Source: Eubacterium sp. UBA4343 (GTDB taxonomy: Bacteria > Bacillota > Clostridia > Lachnospirales > Lachnospiraceae). From it: a stretch of DNA of 7,703 nt. The notes below the pieces were generated by a model. It saw only the letters and a list, made by a program, of their open reading frames with translations, had not been told where the DNA came from and searched no databases. This document shows positions 1 to 6,347 of this stretch, piece by piece. Every line of letters starts with the position of its first letter. Position 1 is the first letter of the stretch. Made by a program: the position numbers and the translations under genes. Location of the stretch: assembly GCA_002394235.1 (NCBI GenBank), contig DGTF01000064.1:12641-20343 (forward strand), written 5' to 3'.

Positions 1-344
1 CGGGAATCGAACCCGCGTCCGAAAACCTCTCTGTCCGGCTTCTTCCATCACAGTCAGTCTATTGACATTCCCTCTGCCGTATGCCGCCTGACAGGCTTAC
101 GGTTTCAGTAGCTTCATAAAATCCGCCATACCTCAAAGCTTTGGCATGACAGTTCCCCGTCTTGGATAATGCCGGAACAGAAAGGCACGGGAACCCTTCT
201 GTCCGACAGCTGCTTTAATTAAGCAGCAAGCGCGTAACTATCGTTATCAGCGTTTAAATTTAATTGTCATGTTTTTACGTGGTCACGGCTTCCACGGATG
301 GCTTCCCGAACTTCAAAATCCCCGTCGAAACCAGTACTAGCCCG
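1..344 (-). ncRNA. ssrA: tmRNA (transfer-messenger RNA), 3' end cut by window edge
   Basis: This RNA rescues ribosomes stalled on non-stop mRNA. It acts first as an alanyl-tRNA and then as an mRNA for a degradation tag, together with SmpB. On the minus strand the 5' part (about 344-320) reads GGGCTAGTACTGGTTTCGAC, the conserved tmRNA tRNA-like start. The other end (20-1) reads GGACGCGGGTTCGATTCCCG, the conserved T-arm. The tag frame is at 251-219: GCT GAT AAC GAT AGT TAC GCG CTT GCT GCT TAA, giving ADNDSYALAA. The ALAA end is the usual tail recognised by ClpXP-type proteases. I take GCT as the resume codon because it follows TTTAAAC, as in other clostridial tmRNAs; AAC one codon earlier cannot be excluded. 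The 3' acceptor strand and CCA, roughly 12-15 nt, lie beyond the window. The exact 5' end is inferred to within 1-2 nt. smpB lies about 760 nt upstream on the same strand, separated by a MATE remnant. Confidence 0.95.
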
Positions 345-345
345 T

Positions 346-357
346 ATAATAATCATA
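346..357 (-). promoter_or_regulatory. Probable ssrA promoter -10 region
   Basis: On the minus strand TATGAT occupies 357-352, five of six matches to the sigma-A -10 consensus. It would place the start at about 345, next to the inferred tmRNA 5' end. At 16-18 bp spacing I find no good -35 hexamer (GAAGGC or a neighbour), so the assignment rests on position and the -10 alone. An overlapping TATTAT (351-346) would start too far inside the RNA. Confidence 0.45.
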
Positions 358-477
358 CAGCTAATAACGGAACCGCCTTCCGACACGGAAAGCGTCCCTC
401 TGGTATATGATTCAGTATTTTTTAAGATACCACAGCTTATTGCCGATGTCAACGGGTCCGCCTGGCAGACAGCGTTT

Positions 478-534
478 TCTCAATCGCAAAACTAAATTCC
501 ATCTCGGGGGTGGAATTTAGTTTTGCAATTGAGA
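478..534. repeat. Near-perfect 24-bp inverted repeat with 9-nt spacer
   Basis: The arms are 478-501 and 511-534, with spacer TCTCGGGGG at 502-510. Only 485/527 fails to pair. It is C/A in plus-strand RNA but a G-U wobble in minus-strand RNA. The arms are AT-rich and contain AAAACTAAATTCCA and its complement. Neither side carries the run of T expected of an intrinsic terminator. The repeat lies between the ssrA promoter and the broken 5' end of the MATE remnant. It may be two inverted ends of a lost or miniature mobile element, or a scar of rearrangement. The structure is directly visible; the origin is inference. Confidence 0.85.
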
Positions 535-561
535 TTTATCCTGCAAATAGTATAAGGTATC

Positions 562-957
562 TTGACAGCACGGCTATCCATGATAGAATCATCAACGGCG
601 CACGATCTGACTTTTTCATTTCTCTGTGCCGCTGTACTTACGACGGTTACGGCCATTCTGTGCCCGCAGATCATCCAGGTTCTGCACACGCCGGAAGGCA
701 TCTGCCATGACGCGGATCAGTATCTGCTCGTAATTTTTCTCGGCCTGCCTTTTACATTCTTCTATAATATGCAGTCATCGCTTCTCCGCGCAGTAGGAAA
801 CAGCCGGGAATCGTTTCTGTTTCTTGTTTTTGCGCTTGGGACGCTCCGGATTCTTGGATTTACAACCATCTGCTGGACCCATCAGGCAGCATGGATCACC
901 GCCGGCCTGTACGTTTTTCTCATGTTCCGGACAATTATCCGGAAGACATCTTCCTGA
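562..957 (+). pseudogene. Remnant of a MATE-family multidrug/cation efflux transporter
   Basis: The 131-codon frame from TTG 562 reads like pieces of a MATE antiporter, a family of about 450 residues with 12 membrane segments. Residues about 20-90 (membrane segment, CPQIIQVLHTPEGI, then FLGLPFTFFYNMQSSLLRAVGNS) match the region around segments 3-4 of the first half. Residues about 95-131, including HQAAWITAGLYVF and a basic tail IIRKTSS, resemble the extreme C-terminus. The N-terminal part (about 90 residues) and most of the second half are missing. The join is in frame, so this looks like an internal deletion rather than a frameshift. A TAA at 553-555 closes the frame upstream. There is no convincing ribosome binding site. 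It is the only plus-strand gene relic and sits between smpB and ssrA, which are usually close neighbours. It is almost certainly non-functional as a transporter. Fragment boundaries are approximate. Confidence 0.75.
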
Positions 958-1003
958 CCGTCAGCCCCGCCTGTAATCGGGTCGTTCTGATGTGTCCTTT
1001 TCG

Positions 1004-1047
1004 CGCGGACAGCCTGCTGCAGCGCCAACTTTGGCGCTACGTCCGCG
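1004..1047. repeat. Nested inverted repeat (cruciform/hairpin) between MATE remnant and smpB
   Basis: An outer stem CGCGGAC (1004-1010) pairs with GTCCGCG (1041-1047). It encloses an inner stem AGCGCCA (1021-1027) with TGGCGCT (1032-1038) and a 4-nt loop. The two stems are joined by 10 nt on one side and 2 nt on the other. Neither flank has a T-run in the direction of transcription, so a simple intrinsic terminator is unlikely. It may help end the smpB transcript or be a repeat scar. The rest of 958-1101 shows nothing recognisable. Confidence 0.6.
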
Positions 1048-1075
1048 GCCGGGGTGTTCCGCTATAATTTTCCCG

Positions 1076-1114
1076 AAAAATATCTGATGTGTCCGGATCT
1101 GTCACAGATTCCGG
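1076..1114 (-). terminator. Possible weak terminator or 3' hairpin at the smpB stop
   Basis: In the minus-strand transcript CCGGAATCTG (1114-1105) pairs with CAGATCCGG (1101-1093) through 9 bp with one bulged A. The smpB stop codon TGA is exactly the 3-nt loop. A U5 run (1080-1076) follows, but only after 12 nt, which is too far for a standard intrinsic terminator. An alternative fold pairs ATCTG with CAGAT just before the U-run. I call it terminator-like with low confidence. Confidence 0.35.
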
Positions 1115-1569
1115 ATCTTGAACTCGCGCTCCGTCTCGCGGCGCATGTCCTTCTTCGCGATATCCGCCCGCTTGTCATAGAGCTTCTTGCCTCGCGCAAG
1201 TCCGATCTCGACCTTGATTCTGGAATTTCTGAAATAGACCTGCAGCGGAACAATGGTGAAGCCCTTCTGGGCTGATTTCTGCTGAAGTTTCAGAATCTCA
1301 TTTTTGTGCATGAGAAGCTTCTTGACGCGGAGCGGATCGCGGTTAAAAATATTACCCTTTTCATAAGGGCTGATATGCATTCCGTAGATAAAAATCTCTC
1401 CGTCCTTGATTCCTACGTAGGATTCTTTGATGGAGCACTTTCCCATGCGGCAGGATTTTACCTCTGTGCCGTGCAGCTCAATGCCGCACTCATACTTTTC
1501 ATCGATGAAATAATCATGGTAAGCTTTTTTGTTATTCGCAATCAGCTTCGTTCCCTTTTCCTTTGCCAT
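1102..1569 (-). CDS. smpB: SsrA-binding protein SmpB
   Basis: SmpB binds the tRNA-like part of tmRNA, mimics the missing anticodon arm and delivers tmRNA to stalled ribosomes in the cytoplasm. From the ATG at 1569 the product has 155 residues, the normal family length. Visible family motifs are NKKAYHDYF (13-21), [13 protein letters not shown] (29-41) in the OB-fold, HISPYEKGN (65-73), [15 protein letters not shown] (78-92) and [12 protein letters not shown] (123-134). A basic C-terminal tail (about 131-155) follows, the part that enters the mRNA channel in the family. An upstream in-frame start at 1608 is less likely: the ATG at 1569 is preceded by GAGGGAGAG at normal spacing and begins the conserved [20 protein letters not shown] sequence. 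The start lies inside the 3' end of rnr, a 38-nt overlap that points to co-transcription and possible coupling. Its RNA partner is encoded downstream on the same strand. Confidence 0.97.
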   Translation of the reverse strand: MAKEKGTKLIANNKKAYHDYFIDEKYECGIELHGTEVKSCRMGKCSIKESYVGIKDGEIFIYGMHISPYEKGNIFNRDPLRVKKLLMHKNEILKLQQKSAQKGFTIVPLQVYFRNSRIKVEIGLARGKKLYDKRADIAKKDMRRETEREFKIRNL

Positions 1570-3691
1570 TTCCGTTCTCTCCCTCGTCATCATCTTCCGC
1601 AAGGACAAAATCTATCTGGCGGAGCCTTGCATCTGCCCGGACTGCTTTTACCCGGAGCTTCTGCCCGATTTCAAATATCCTTCCGCTGTTTTTCCCGGTC
1701 AGCGTCATGGCGCTCTCATCGAAGATATAGTAATCGCCCTTCAGCGTTGACACATGCACCAGCCCCTCAATTGTGTCCGGACGCTGTACGTAGATTCCCC
1801 ATCCGGTGACACCGGTTACCTGTGCTTCCGTCACCTCTCCGAGATGTCCGCCCATGAATCTTGCCATCTCGATTTTATTGATCTCCCGTTCTACCTCAAC
1901 GGACCGCCGCTCAAGCGCGGAGGATTTCCAAGCGACATCCTGCATGATCCGGTTGTAATACGACAGTTTTCTTCCGGTCAGATTCCCGTGAAGATCATCC
2001 TTGATAATCCGGTGGATCTGAAGGTCCGGGTATCGCCGGATCGGCGATGTGAAGTGGCAGTAGTACTGTGAGGCAAGACCGAAATGGCCGCCGTTTTTCG
2101 GCGTGTATCTGGCCTGCTGCATGGATCTCAGAAGCATGGAGCTGACAAGCGATTCCCGGGGCGTCCCCTCTGCACGGTTGATGATCTTCTGCACTTCAGA
2201 GGGCGTGATGTGATGCCCCGCCTTTTCCGCAGGGATCCCCATGGAGCGCACCAGCTTCAGCGTATCCTCAATTTTATCCTCATCCGGGCTTTCGTGCGTC
2301 CGGTACAAAAACGGCACCTGCTTGTCAAAATACGTTTTCGCGACCACCTCGTTCGCGGTCAGCATGAACTGTTCGATCAGCTTTGTCGCAGTTGTCGGAT
2401 AAGACGGACGGATCTCCACCGGGTGTCCCATCCGGTCGAGCCGGATTTTTGTCTCCGGAAATTCGAAATCAATCATGCCGCGATCGTGGCGCTTCTGCTC
2501 AAGTTTTGCCGCCAGGTCACGCATATCAAAAAGCATCGGTAGAACATCCGCGTATTTTTCCCTGAGCTCTGCCGGATTTTCTGTAAAAATCCGGTCCACC
2601 TCGGAATAGGTCATGCGATGTGAGCTGCAGATCACGCTTTCCGCAATCCTGCTGCCGCGGATATTTCCCTGCCTGTCCATTTTCACGATGCAGGACAGCG
2701 TAAGTCTGTCCTCGCCCTCGTTCAGAGAGCAGACCCCGTTGGAAAGCCTTTCGGGCAGCATCGGAATCACACGGTCCGCGAGATAGACAGAGGTTCCTCT
2801 CCTCAGTGCTTCCTTGTCCAGCGCACTGCCGGCGGCCACATAATTTGTGACATCCGCGATGTGCACACCCAGGATATACCCCGACCCGTCCCGCTCGAGC
2901 GAAACCGCGTCATCAAAATCCCGGGAATCATCTCCGTCGATCGTAATGATCTGCCGACTCCTCAGATCGAGACGGCCTGCGATGTCCCCCGGACCCGGGC
3001 AGGCGGGAAATCTGGCTGCCTGCTCCAGAACCTTCTGCGGAAATTCAGCGGGAACTCCATATTCCAGCACCACCTCCGTGAGCGCTGTCGCCGGATCATC
3101 CGGATCCAGCTTACGGATAGCGTTCCGGATCTCCGCGGTAATAACCCTTTCGCTGCGCGAGTTTCCGACCGCCTCAGAACCACTGCGGCCCCTGTCACGG
3201 GATCGACGATCACCACGGCGAGAATCAACGCCCTTATGGCCGGCCAGATCGCCGCGGCGGAAACCGGAGCTCTTACCGTCCGTAAGATCACTGCGGCGGA
3301 AACCGGAGCTCTCATTATCCGAAAGATCATTATGGCGGAAATCTGACTCCCTATGGCCCGCAAGAAAAGCAGACTCCCCGGACCCGATTTTTTCTGCCGG
3401 ATCTCCGGGCCTGACTATTTCATAGCGTCCCTCCTTGTCCTTCCGGATCTTATGTTCCAGAACCAGAGTGTCAAGCGCCTCCATCATATCCTTGACCTTT
3501 GCCTTCGGTACGTCCAGAAGAAACGCGATATCCTTCGCGCGCATCGGCTTGTAATTCTTTGATCCGATCAGATCGGCAAGTACCTTCCGCTCCTTCTTTC
3601 CTGCAGCCTGTCTTCTGCCCGCGCGGCGGCTGTATGTTTTTTCTCTTCCTCTGTCCTCGGAATTTTTTATGTTTCTGTATTTTTTCATCAT
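1532..3691 (-). CDS. rnr: RNase R (3'-5' exoribonuclease), apparently lacking both cold-shock domains
   Basis: RNase R degrades structured RNA 3' to 5', and in bacteria it also clears non-stop mRNA during trans-translation. Domains in order for the 719-residue frame: a basic N-terminus (1-35), a winged helix (about 36-95), a Ser/Arg/Asp-rich linker (about 96-185), the RNB nuclease domain (about 200-585), an S1 domain (about 615-698) and a charged Gly/Asn/Lys tail. The four acidic metal ligands are present in D252-GDDSR-D258-F-D260-D261, and the signature [16 protein letters not shown] is at 546-561. RNase R normally has two OB-fold cold-shock domains between winged helix and RNB. I see neither. 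Instead 116-161 holds 13-residue repeats such as [13 protein letters not shown] and [13 protein letters not shown]. The start is ATG 3691 or ATG 3688; AAAAGGAAAA lies only 2 nt before the first ATG, so the second fits better. It follows the secG terminator. A possible weak promoter is ATGAGA (3731-3726), 17 bp, TATATT (3708-3703). Confidence 0.93.
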   Translation of the reverse strand: MMKKYRNIKNSEDRGREKTYSRRAGRRQAAGKKERKVLADLIGSKNYKPMRAKDIAFLLDVPKAKVKDMMEALDTLVLEHKIRKDKEGRYEIVRPGDPAEKIGSGESAFLAGHRESDFRHNDLSDNESSGFRRSDLTDGKSSGFRRGDLAGHKGVDSRRGDRRSRDRGRSGSEAVGNSRSERVITAEIRNAIRKLDPDDPATALTEVVLEYGVPAEFPQKVLEQAARFPACPGPGDIAGRLDLRSRQIITIDGDDSRDFDDAVSLERDGSGYILGVHIADVTNYVAAGSALDKEALRRGTSVYLADRVIPMLPERLSNGVCSLNEGEDRLTLSCIVKMDRQGNIRGSRIAESVICSSHRMTYSEVDRIFTENPAELREKYADVLPMLFDMRDLAAKLEQKRHDRGMIDFEFPETKIRLDRMGHPVEIRPSYPTTATKLIEQFMLTANEVVAKTYFDKQVPFLYRTHESPDEDKIEDTLKLVRSMGIPAEKAGHHITPSEVQKIINRAEGTPRESLVSSMLLRSMQQARYTPKNGGHFGLASQYYCHFTSPIRRYPDLQIHRIIKDDLHGNLTGRKLSYYNRIMQDVAWKSSALERRSVEVEREINKIEMARFMGGHLGEVTEAQVTGVTGWGIYVQRPDTIEGLVHVSTLKGDYYIFDESAMTLTGKNSGRIFEIGQKLRVKAVRADARLRQIDFVLAEDDDEGENGNGKGKGNEADCE
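3216..3346 (-). repeat. 39-bp in-frame tandem repeat inside rnr
   Basis: The sequence GCGGCGGAAACCGGAGCTCT occurs on the plus strand at 3254 and again at 3293, exactly 39 bp apart. A degraded third copy (GGCGGAAATCTGACTC) is in phase at about 3334. In RNase R this gives three 13-residue units: [13 protein letters not shown] (116-128), [13 protein letters not shown] (129-141) and [13 protein letters not shown] (142-154). A partial unit VDSRRGD (155-161) follows. SAFLAGHRE just before them looks like a shortened copy. The period is a multiple of three, so copy-number change would keep the frame. Confidence 0.85.
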
Positions 3692-3737
3692 TTTCCTTTT
3701 AAAATATATAAATTCAACCGCCAGATCTCATCATCTC

Positions 3738-3776
3738 AAAAACAAAGAAAGGCTGCTGCAATCATCTGCAACAGCC
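3738..3776 (-). terminator. Intrinsic terminator after secG
   Basis: In the minus-strand transcript GGCUGUUGCA pairs with UGCAGCAGCC (10 bp including one G-U) around a short AU-rich loop (hairpin 3776-3751). A U-rich tract UUUCUUUGUUUUU follows (about 3750-3738). The wobble makes the stem complete only on this strand. It lies 18 nt past the secG stop and before rnr. rnr therefore depends on read-through or on its own promoter in the 46 bp that remain. Confidence 0.85.
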
Positions 3777-3793
3777 CAACCATGTCTTATTCA

Positions 3794-4039
3794 TCAGAAG
3801 CTCATATTCAGAACAACCGCAAGTCCGACAAAGACAATCGCCATGATCCTTGTCAGACGGATCAGATTGCCCTCCTTCGAACGGCCCTTGTTCTTGCTCC
3901 AGTACGTATCAGAGGTCGTTGCCATACCGGCGATCGCGCCAAGACCTCTGTCCTTGCCCTGCTGCATGAGTACGACAATGATCAGCGCTACGGAATCTAT
4001 TGCAAACAGAACTGTCAATACAGTGCGAAGAATAACCAA
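3794..4039 (-). CDS. secG: Protein translocase subunit SecG
   Basis: SecG is the small, non-essential subunit of the SecYEG preprotein channel in the cytoplasmic membrane and improves translocation efficiency. The 81-residue product has the family layout. A first membrane segment (about 3-25) is followed by the LMQQGKDRGLGAIAG loop (24-38) with the conserved QQGK motif. TYWSKNKGRSKEG (45-57) leads to a second membrane segment (about 62-79). The start is TTG at 4039-4037, chosen because AGGAGGG (4052-4046) lies 6 nt upstream and no better start exists. It is preceded by its own promoter and followed by a terminator, so it is probably a single-gene unit ahead of rnr and smpB. secG-rnr-smpB is a common order in Firmicutes. 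Confidence 0.96.
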   Translation of the reverse strand: MVILRTVLTVLFAIDSVALIIVVLMQQGKDRGLGAIAGMATTSDTYWSKNKGRSKEGNLIRLTRIMAIVFVGLAVVLNMSF

Positions 4040-4045
4040 AACAAA

Positions 4046-4052
4046 CCCTCCT
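4046..4052 (-). promoter_or_regulatory. Strong ribosome binding site setting the TTG start of secG
   Basis: AGGAGGG on the minus strand is a near-perfect Shine-Dalgarno sequence, 6 nt from TTG 4039. It decides the non-ATG start. Confidence 0.85.
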
Positions 4053-4080
4053 GTTTCTAACCCAAAAACTCACGAATATG

Positions 4081-4109
4081 ATATTAGCATACCCCTCCAG
4101 GAAATTCAA
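4081..4109 (-). promoter_or_regulatory. Extended -10 promoter of secG
   Basis: On the minus strand TTGAAT (4109-4104) is followed by a 17-bp spacer and TAATAT (4086-4081). TGC lies directly before it, an extended -10 motif. Initiation would fall near 4074, leaving a leader of about 35 nt with a strong ribosome binding site. No clear terminator of the upstream dtd operon is visible in 4110-4153. There is a short CCGCG/CGCGG hairpin with no T-run, so some read-through from dtd is possible. Confidence 0.7.
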
Positions 4110-4153
4110 CCCGCTAATTTCATGAATTCCGCGCATTTCCGCGGTATCTTTCT

Positions 4154-4594
4154 CTAAAGATCCTCCAGAATGATCGTAAACGGGCCGTCGTTCACCAGCG
4201 AGACCTTCATATCCGCACCGAAAATACCCGTCTGCACCACCGGTACCTGCTCTCTGGCCTTCCGTATGATGTACTCGTAGAGCGCATTTGCCTTATCCGG
4301 GTTTCCGGCTTCCAGGAAGCTCGGCCGGTTTCCCTTTCTGCAGTTCGCGTACAGCGTAAACTGGGATACCAGAAGCAGTTCTCCTCCGACGTCCTGAAGG
4401 GAAAGGTTCGTCTTGCCCTGACTGTCCTCAAAAATGCGCAGCCCGATCAGCTTCTTCAGATATCTGTCGGCAATTTCCTCCGTGTCGCTCTCGCCGACGC
4501 CGATCAGCACCAGAAATCCCTTCCCGATCTCACCGGTTGTTCTGCCGTCCACCTGAACCTTTGCCTCTGTAACTCTCTGTACCACAAACTTCAT
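4154..4594 (-). CDS. dtd: D-aminoacyl-tRNA deacylase (DTD)
   Basis: DTD hydrolyses D-amino acids (and glycine mis-attached to tRNA-Ala) from tRNA in the cytoplasm, keeping translation homochiral. The 146-residue product matches the usual family length. It starts with [17 protein letters not shown] and carries the two active-site signatures: [20 protein letters not shown] (74-93, with SQFTLY at 77-82) and NDGPFT (135-140), whose Gly-cisPro pair (137-138) reads chirality. The ATG at 4594 is preceded by GGGAG at 7 nt. The stop of the small ORF 4591-4725 overlaps this ATG (ATGA), which suggests translational coupling to the amino-acid transporter operon. In many Firmicutes dtd follows relA instead, so this neighbourhood is less usual. 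A link between amino-acid uptake and D-amino-acid proofreading is plausible but only inferred. Confidence 0.96.
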   Translation of the reverse strand: MKFVVQRVTEAKVQVDGRTTGEIGKGFLVLIGVGESDTEEIADRYLKKLIGLRIFEDSQGKTNLSLQDVGGELLLVSQFTLYANCRKGNRPSFLEAGNPDKANALYEYIIRKAREQVPVVQTGIFGADMKVSLVNDGPFTIILEDL

Positions 4595-4725
4595 GCGTCT
4601 TCTCCCTGTTTGTCTGCCTCAGTATGCATCTGTGCCGCGCGTTTATTCTCTGTCTCTGCCGCAGCGTGCACCTGTGCCGCGCGCCTGCTGCCTCTGTCGC
4701 ACATGTATCTGTCGAGTCTTTTCAC
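4591..4725 (-). CDS. Small ORF (44 residues) overlapping the genes on both sides
   Basis: I do not recognise this product. GTG 4725-4723 overlaps the ATPase stop as GTGA. The stop TGA 4593-4591 overlaps the dtd ATG as ATGA. AAAGG lies 5 nt before the GTG. The frame fills the gap between ATPase and dtd exactly. The predicted protein begins [14 protein letters not shown] and then has two 14-residue units, [14 protein letters not shown] and [14 protein letters not shown], ending DA. It is charged, with no membrane segment, and probably helical. The 42-bp repeat behind it keeps the frame. The first residues weakly recall the RLDKYL start of S4-domain pseudouridine synthases, so it could be a relic, but eight residues prove nothing. 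It may also be a purely translational bridge that couples dtd to the operon. Coding status is inferred from the overlaps and repeat phase. Confidence 0.45.
   Translation of the reverse strand: MKRLDRYMCDRGSRRAAQVHAAAETENKRAAQMHTEADKQGEDA
4600..4683 (-). repeat. 42-bp imperfect tandem repeat before dtd
   Basis: On the plus strand TGCATCTGTGCCGCGCG (4625-4641) and TGCACCTGTGCCGCGCG (4667-4683) differ at one base and are 42 bp apart. The full units 4600-4641 and 4642-4683 match at about 31 of 42 positions by hand count. The period is a multiple of three and in phase with the small ORF. Confidence 0.8.
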
Positions 4726-5462
4726 AGAACCTTTGAGAGAAAATCCTGCAGCCTTCCCGCCTTCGGATGATTGAAGATCTCATCCGGGGTTCCCTGTTCC
4801 ATGATGATGCCGTCCGCAACGAACATGACGCGGTCCGCCACCTCTCGGGCGAAGCCCATCTCATGCGTAACCACTGCCATCGTCATTCCGTCATCTGCCA
4901 GTTCCTTCATTACATTCAGAACCTCTCCTACCATTTCCGGATCAAGAGCAGATGTCGGCTCATCGAAAAGCATCACCTTCGGGTGCATGGCGAGTGCCCG
5001 CACAATCGCAATTCGCTGCTTCTGTCCGCCTGACAGACTGGAAGGATAGGCATCCGCCTTATCCAGAAGTCCGACCCGTTCAAGCAGCTTCTCTGCCTCG
5101 GCATCCGCCTCAGCCTGATTCATGTGTCCCGTACGCACCGGAGCGAGGGTGATGTTTCTCCTGACGGTTTTGTTCGGAAAGAGATTAAAATGCTGGAATA
5201 CCATTCCCATCTGCTGACGCATCTGGTTGATATCCGTCTTGTCCGACGTGATGTCCGTTCCGTCAAAGATAATTCTTCCGGACGTCGGAATCTCCAGAAG
5301 ATTCAGGCATCGCAGAAAAGTGGATTTTCCCGATCCGGACGGACCGATGATCACGACCTTCTCGCCCTCCGAGATATGATCCGAAATATCATTTAAAACC
5401 GTATTGTCACCGAATTTTTTGACCAGGTGCTCGACCTGGATCAGTGCTTTAGCGTCTGTCAC
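4722..5462 (-). CDS. Polar amino-acid ABC transporter, ATP-binding subunit (GlnQ/HisP type)
   Basis: This is the ATPase that powers import through the permease encoded just upstream. From GTG 5462 it has 246 residues, typical for the family. Motifs: Walker [10 protein letters not shown] (40-48), Q-loop in VFQHFNLF (about 88-95), signature LSGGQKQR (143-150; the third position is K where Q is usual), Walker [13 protein letters not shown] (163-174) and H-loop in VTHEMGFA (about 198-205, His 200). A TTG at 5483 opens the frame seven codons earlier, but AGGAGG (5478-5473) sits between it and the GTG at 10 nt and fits the GTG. The gene overlaps the permease by 14 nt. Its stop overlaps the GTG of the next small ORF. 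The family is clear; the substrate cannot be read from the ATPase. Confidence 0.95.
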   Translation of the reverse strand: MTDAKALIQVEHLVKKFGDNTVLNDISDHISEGEKVVIIGPSGSGKSTFLRCLNLLEIPTSGRIIFDGTDITSDKTDINQMRQQMGMVFQHFNLFPNKTVRRNITLAPVRTGHMNQAEADAEAEKLLERVGLLDKADAYPSSLSGGQKQRIAIVRALAMHPKVMLFDEPTSALDPEMVGEVLNVMKELADDGMTMAVVTHEMGFAREVADRVMFVADGIIMEQGTPDEIFNHPKAGRLQDFLSKVL

Positions 5463-6168
5463 TTTTACGCATCCTCCTCTCAAGGATTCCCAGAAGCCAG
5501 GTGAGAATCATGACAACCACCAGGTACATGATGGCAATTCCGATGAAGGGCATAAAGGCCTGATAGGTCTTCGCCTGGATCTGCATCGCAACCTTCGTCA
5601 AATCCGTAAGTCCAATGACCGTTACCAGGGATGTATCCTTAAACAGTGTGATCAGCTCATTGCCGAGCGCAGGGAGAATATTCTTGACCGCCTGCGGGAT
5701 GATGATGTCCTTCATTACCGTGGTATAGCCCATTCCCAGTGACCGTCCCGCTTCCATCTGCCCCGGATCGATGGACATAATACCGCTCCGGATGATCTCA
5801 GATACATAGGCTCCCGAGTTGATGCCAAGAGCAAGGATGGCAACTCCCACAAGGTTCCGGCTCGCCGCAAAAATAACAAATCCCATAATCAGAAGCTGAA
5901 CCATCATCGGGGTTCCGCGAATCACTGTCGTGTATACCTCACAGATAATGTTCAGGACTTTCAGTCCTCCGCTGACCTTTCCGATTTTCTGCTGATCGTG
6001 CATGGTACGCACAACCGCGACCAGGATCCCGAGTACGATACCGATCGCCAGCGCGCCAAGCGTCACAATAAAGGAAACCCTCAATCCATCCAGATAACGT
6101 TTCCATCTGTCAGCCGCCACAAAGCTCTGATAGAAATTGTCGCGCACACCGGCCCAAAATTCTGCCAC
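5449..6168 (-). CDS. Polar amino-acid ABC transporter, permease subunit (HisM/GlnP type)
   Basis: This is the membrane channel subunit of the importer, probably a homodimer because only one permease gene is present. The 239-residue product has the family layout: an N-terminal amphipathic stretch, membrane segments near 31-54, 85-102, 104-120, 176-192 and 206-229, and the signature [15 protein letters not shown] (79-93). The EAA loop [10 protein letters not shown] (139-148) through [17 protein letters not shown] (155-171) contacts the ATPase. The start is GTG 6168, preceded by GGGAGGA at about 8 nt; no ATG is suitable. It lies 69 nt past the terminator that follows the binding-protein gene, and its 3' end overlaps the ATPase gene by 14 nt. 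Expression would come from read-through or from a promoter I could not identify in 6169-6236. Confidence 0.95.
   Translation of the reverse strand: MAEFWAGVRDNFYQSFVAADRWKRYLDGLRVSFIVTLGALAIGIVLGILVAVVRTMHDQQKIGKVSGGLKVLNIICEVYTTVIRGTPMMVQLLIMGFVIFAASRNLVGVAILALGINSGAYVSEIIRSGIMSIDPGQMEAGRSLGMGYTTVMKDIIIPQAVKNILPALGNELITLFKDTSLVTVIGLTDLTKVAMQIQAKTYQAFMPFIGIAIMYLVVVMILTWLLGILERRMRKSDRR
5473..5478 (-). promoter_or_regulatory. Ribosome binding site deciding the ATPase start
   Basis: AGGAGG on the minus strand lies inside the permease 3' end, 10 nt before GTG 5462. It would fall inside the coding region if translation began at TTG 5483, so it favours the GTG. Confidence 0.75.
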
Positions 6169-6236
6169 TGCTTTTTCCTCCCGACTTGAAATTCATCATG
6201 CAACACAGAGACATGCATAATTATTCATATATTACT

Positions 6237-6267
6237 AAAAAAAACGGGATGGTGCAAGCCCATCCCG
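6237..6267 (-). terminator. Strong intrinsic terminator between binding protein and permease genes
   Basis: In the minus-strand transcript CGGGAUGG (6267-6260) pairs perfectly with CCAUCCCG (6252-6245) around a 7-nt loop. U8 (6244-6237) follows immediately. It lies 67 nt after the binding-protein stop and before the permease. In ABC importer operons such intergenic terminators usually allow partial read-through, so the binding protein is made in excess. Confidence 0.92.
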
Positions 6268-6326
6268 CCAATAATTCAATTCTGTAAGCCCGTCTGTCAA
6301 TCCTTCCATCCGGACAACCCCGAAAT

Positions 6327-6347
6327 CACCGCCATCAGCCGGCGGTG
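6327..6347 (-). other. GC-rich hairpin at the binding-protein stop codon
   Basis: In the minus-strand transcript CACCGCC (6347-6341) pairs with GGCGGUG (6333-6327) around a 7-nt loop that contains the UGA stop. No U-run follows, so it is not the terminator. It may protect the 3' end of the binding-protein mRNA from exonucleases, but that is inference. Confidence 0.5.

Noticed and set aside
1..344. A prophage attachment site at the tmRNA 3' end.
   Set aside because: The 3' end lies outside the window, and no integrase or duplicated 3' segment is visible.
298..495. Plus-strand open frame of 65 codons antisense to ssrA.
   Set aside because: It runs antisense to the conserved tmRNA 5' domain and through the inverted repeat, and its translation resembles no protein.
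1063..1068. TATAAT on the plus strand before smpB.
   Set aside because: No -35 hexamer lies at 16-18 bp and no plus-strand gene follows.
1102..1608. smpB start at 1608, 13 codons upstream.
   Set aside because: The extra residues are not conserved in the family as I know it. ATG 1569 has a proper ribosome binding site and begins the conserved N-terminus.
2847..3425. Long plus-strand and alternative minus-strand frames over the rnr linker.
   Set aside because: They are shadows of the GC-rich 39-bp repeat, which is open in several frames because its period is a multiple of three. Only the rnr frame continues into conserved domains.
4625..4683. A possible CRISPR or iteron array at the repeat before dtd.
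   Set aside because: Only two units are present, they diverge across their length, and they are in phase with an ORF. There are no unique spacers.
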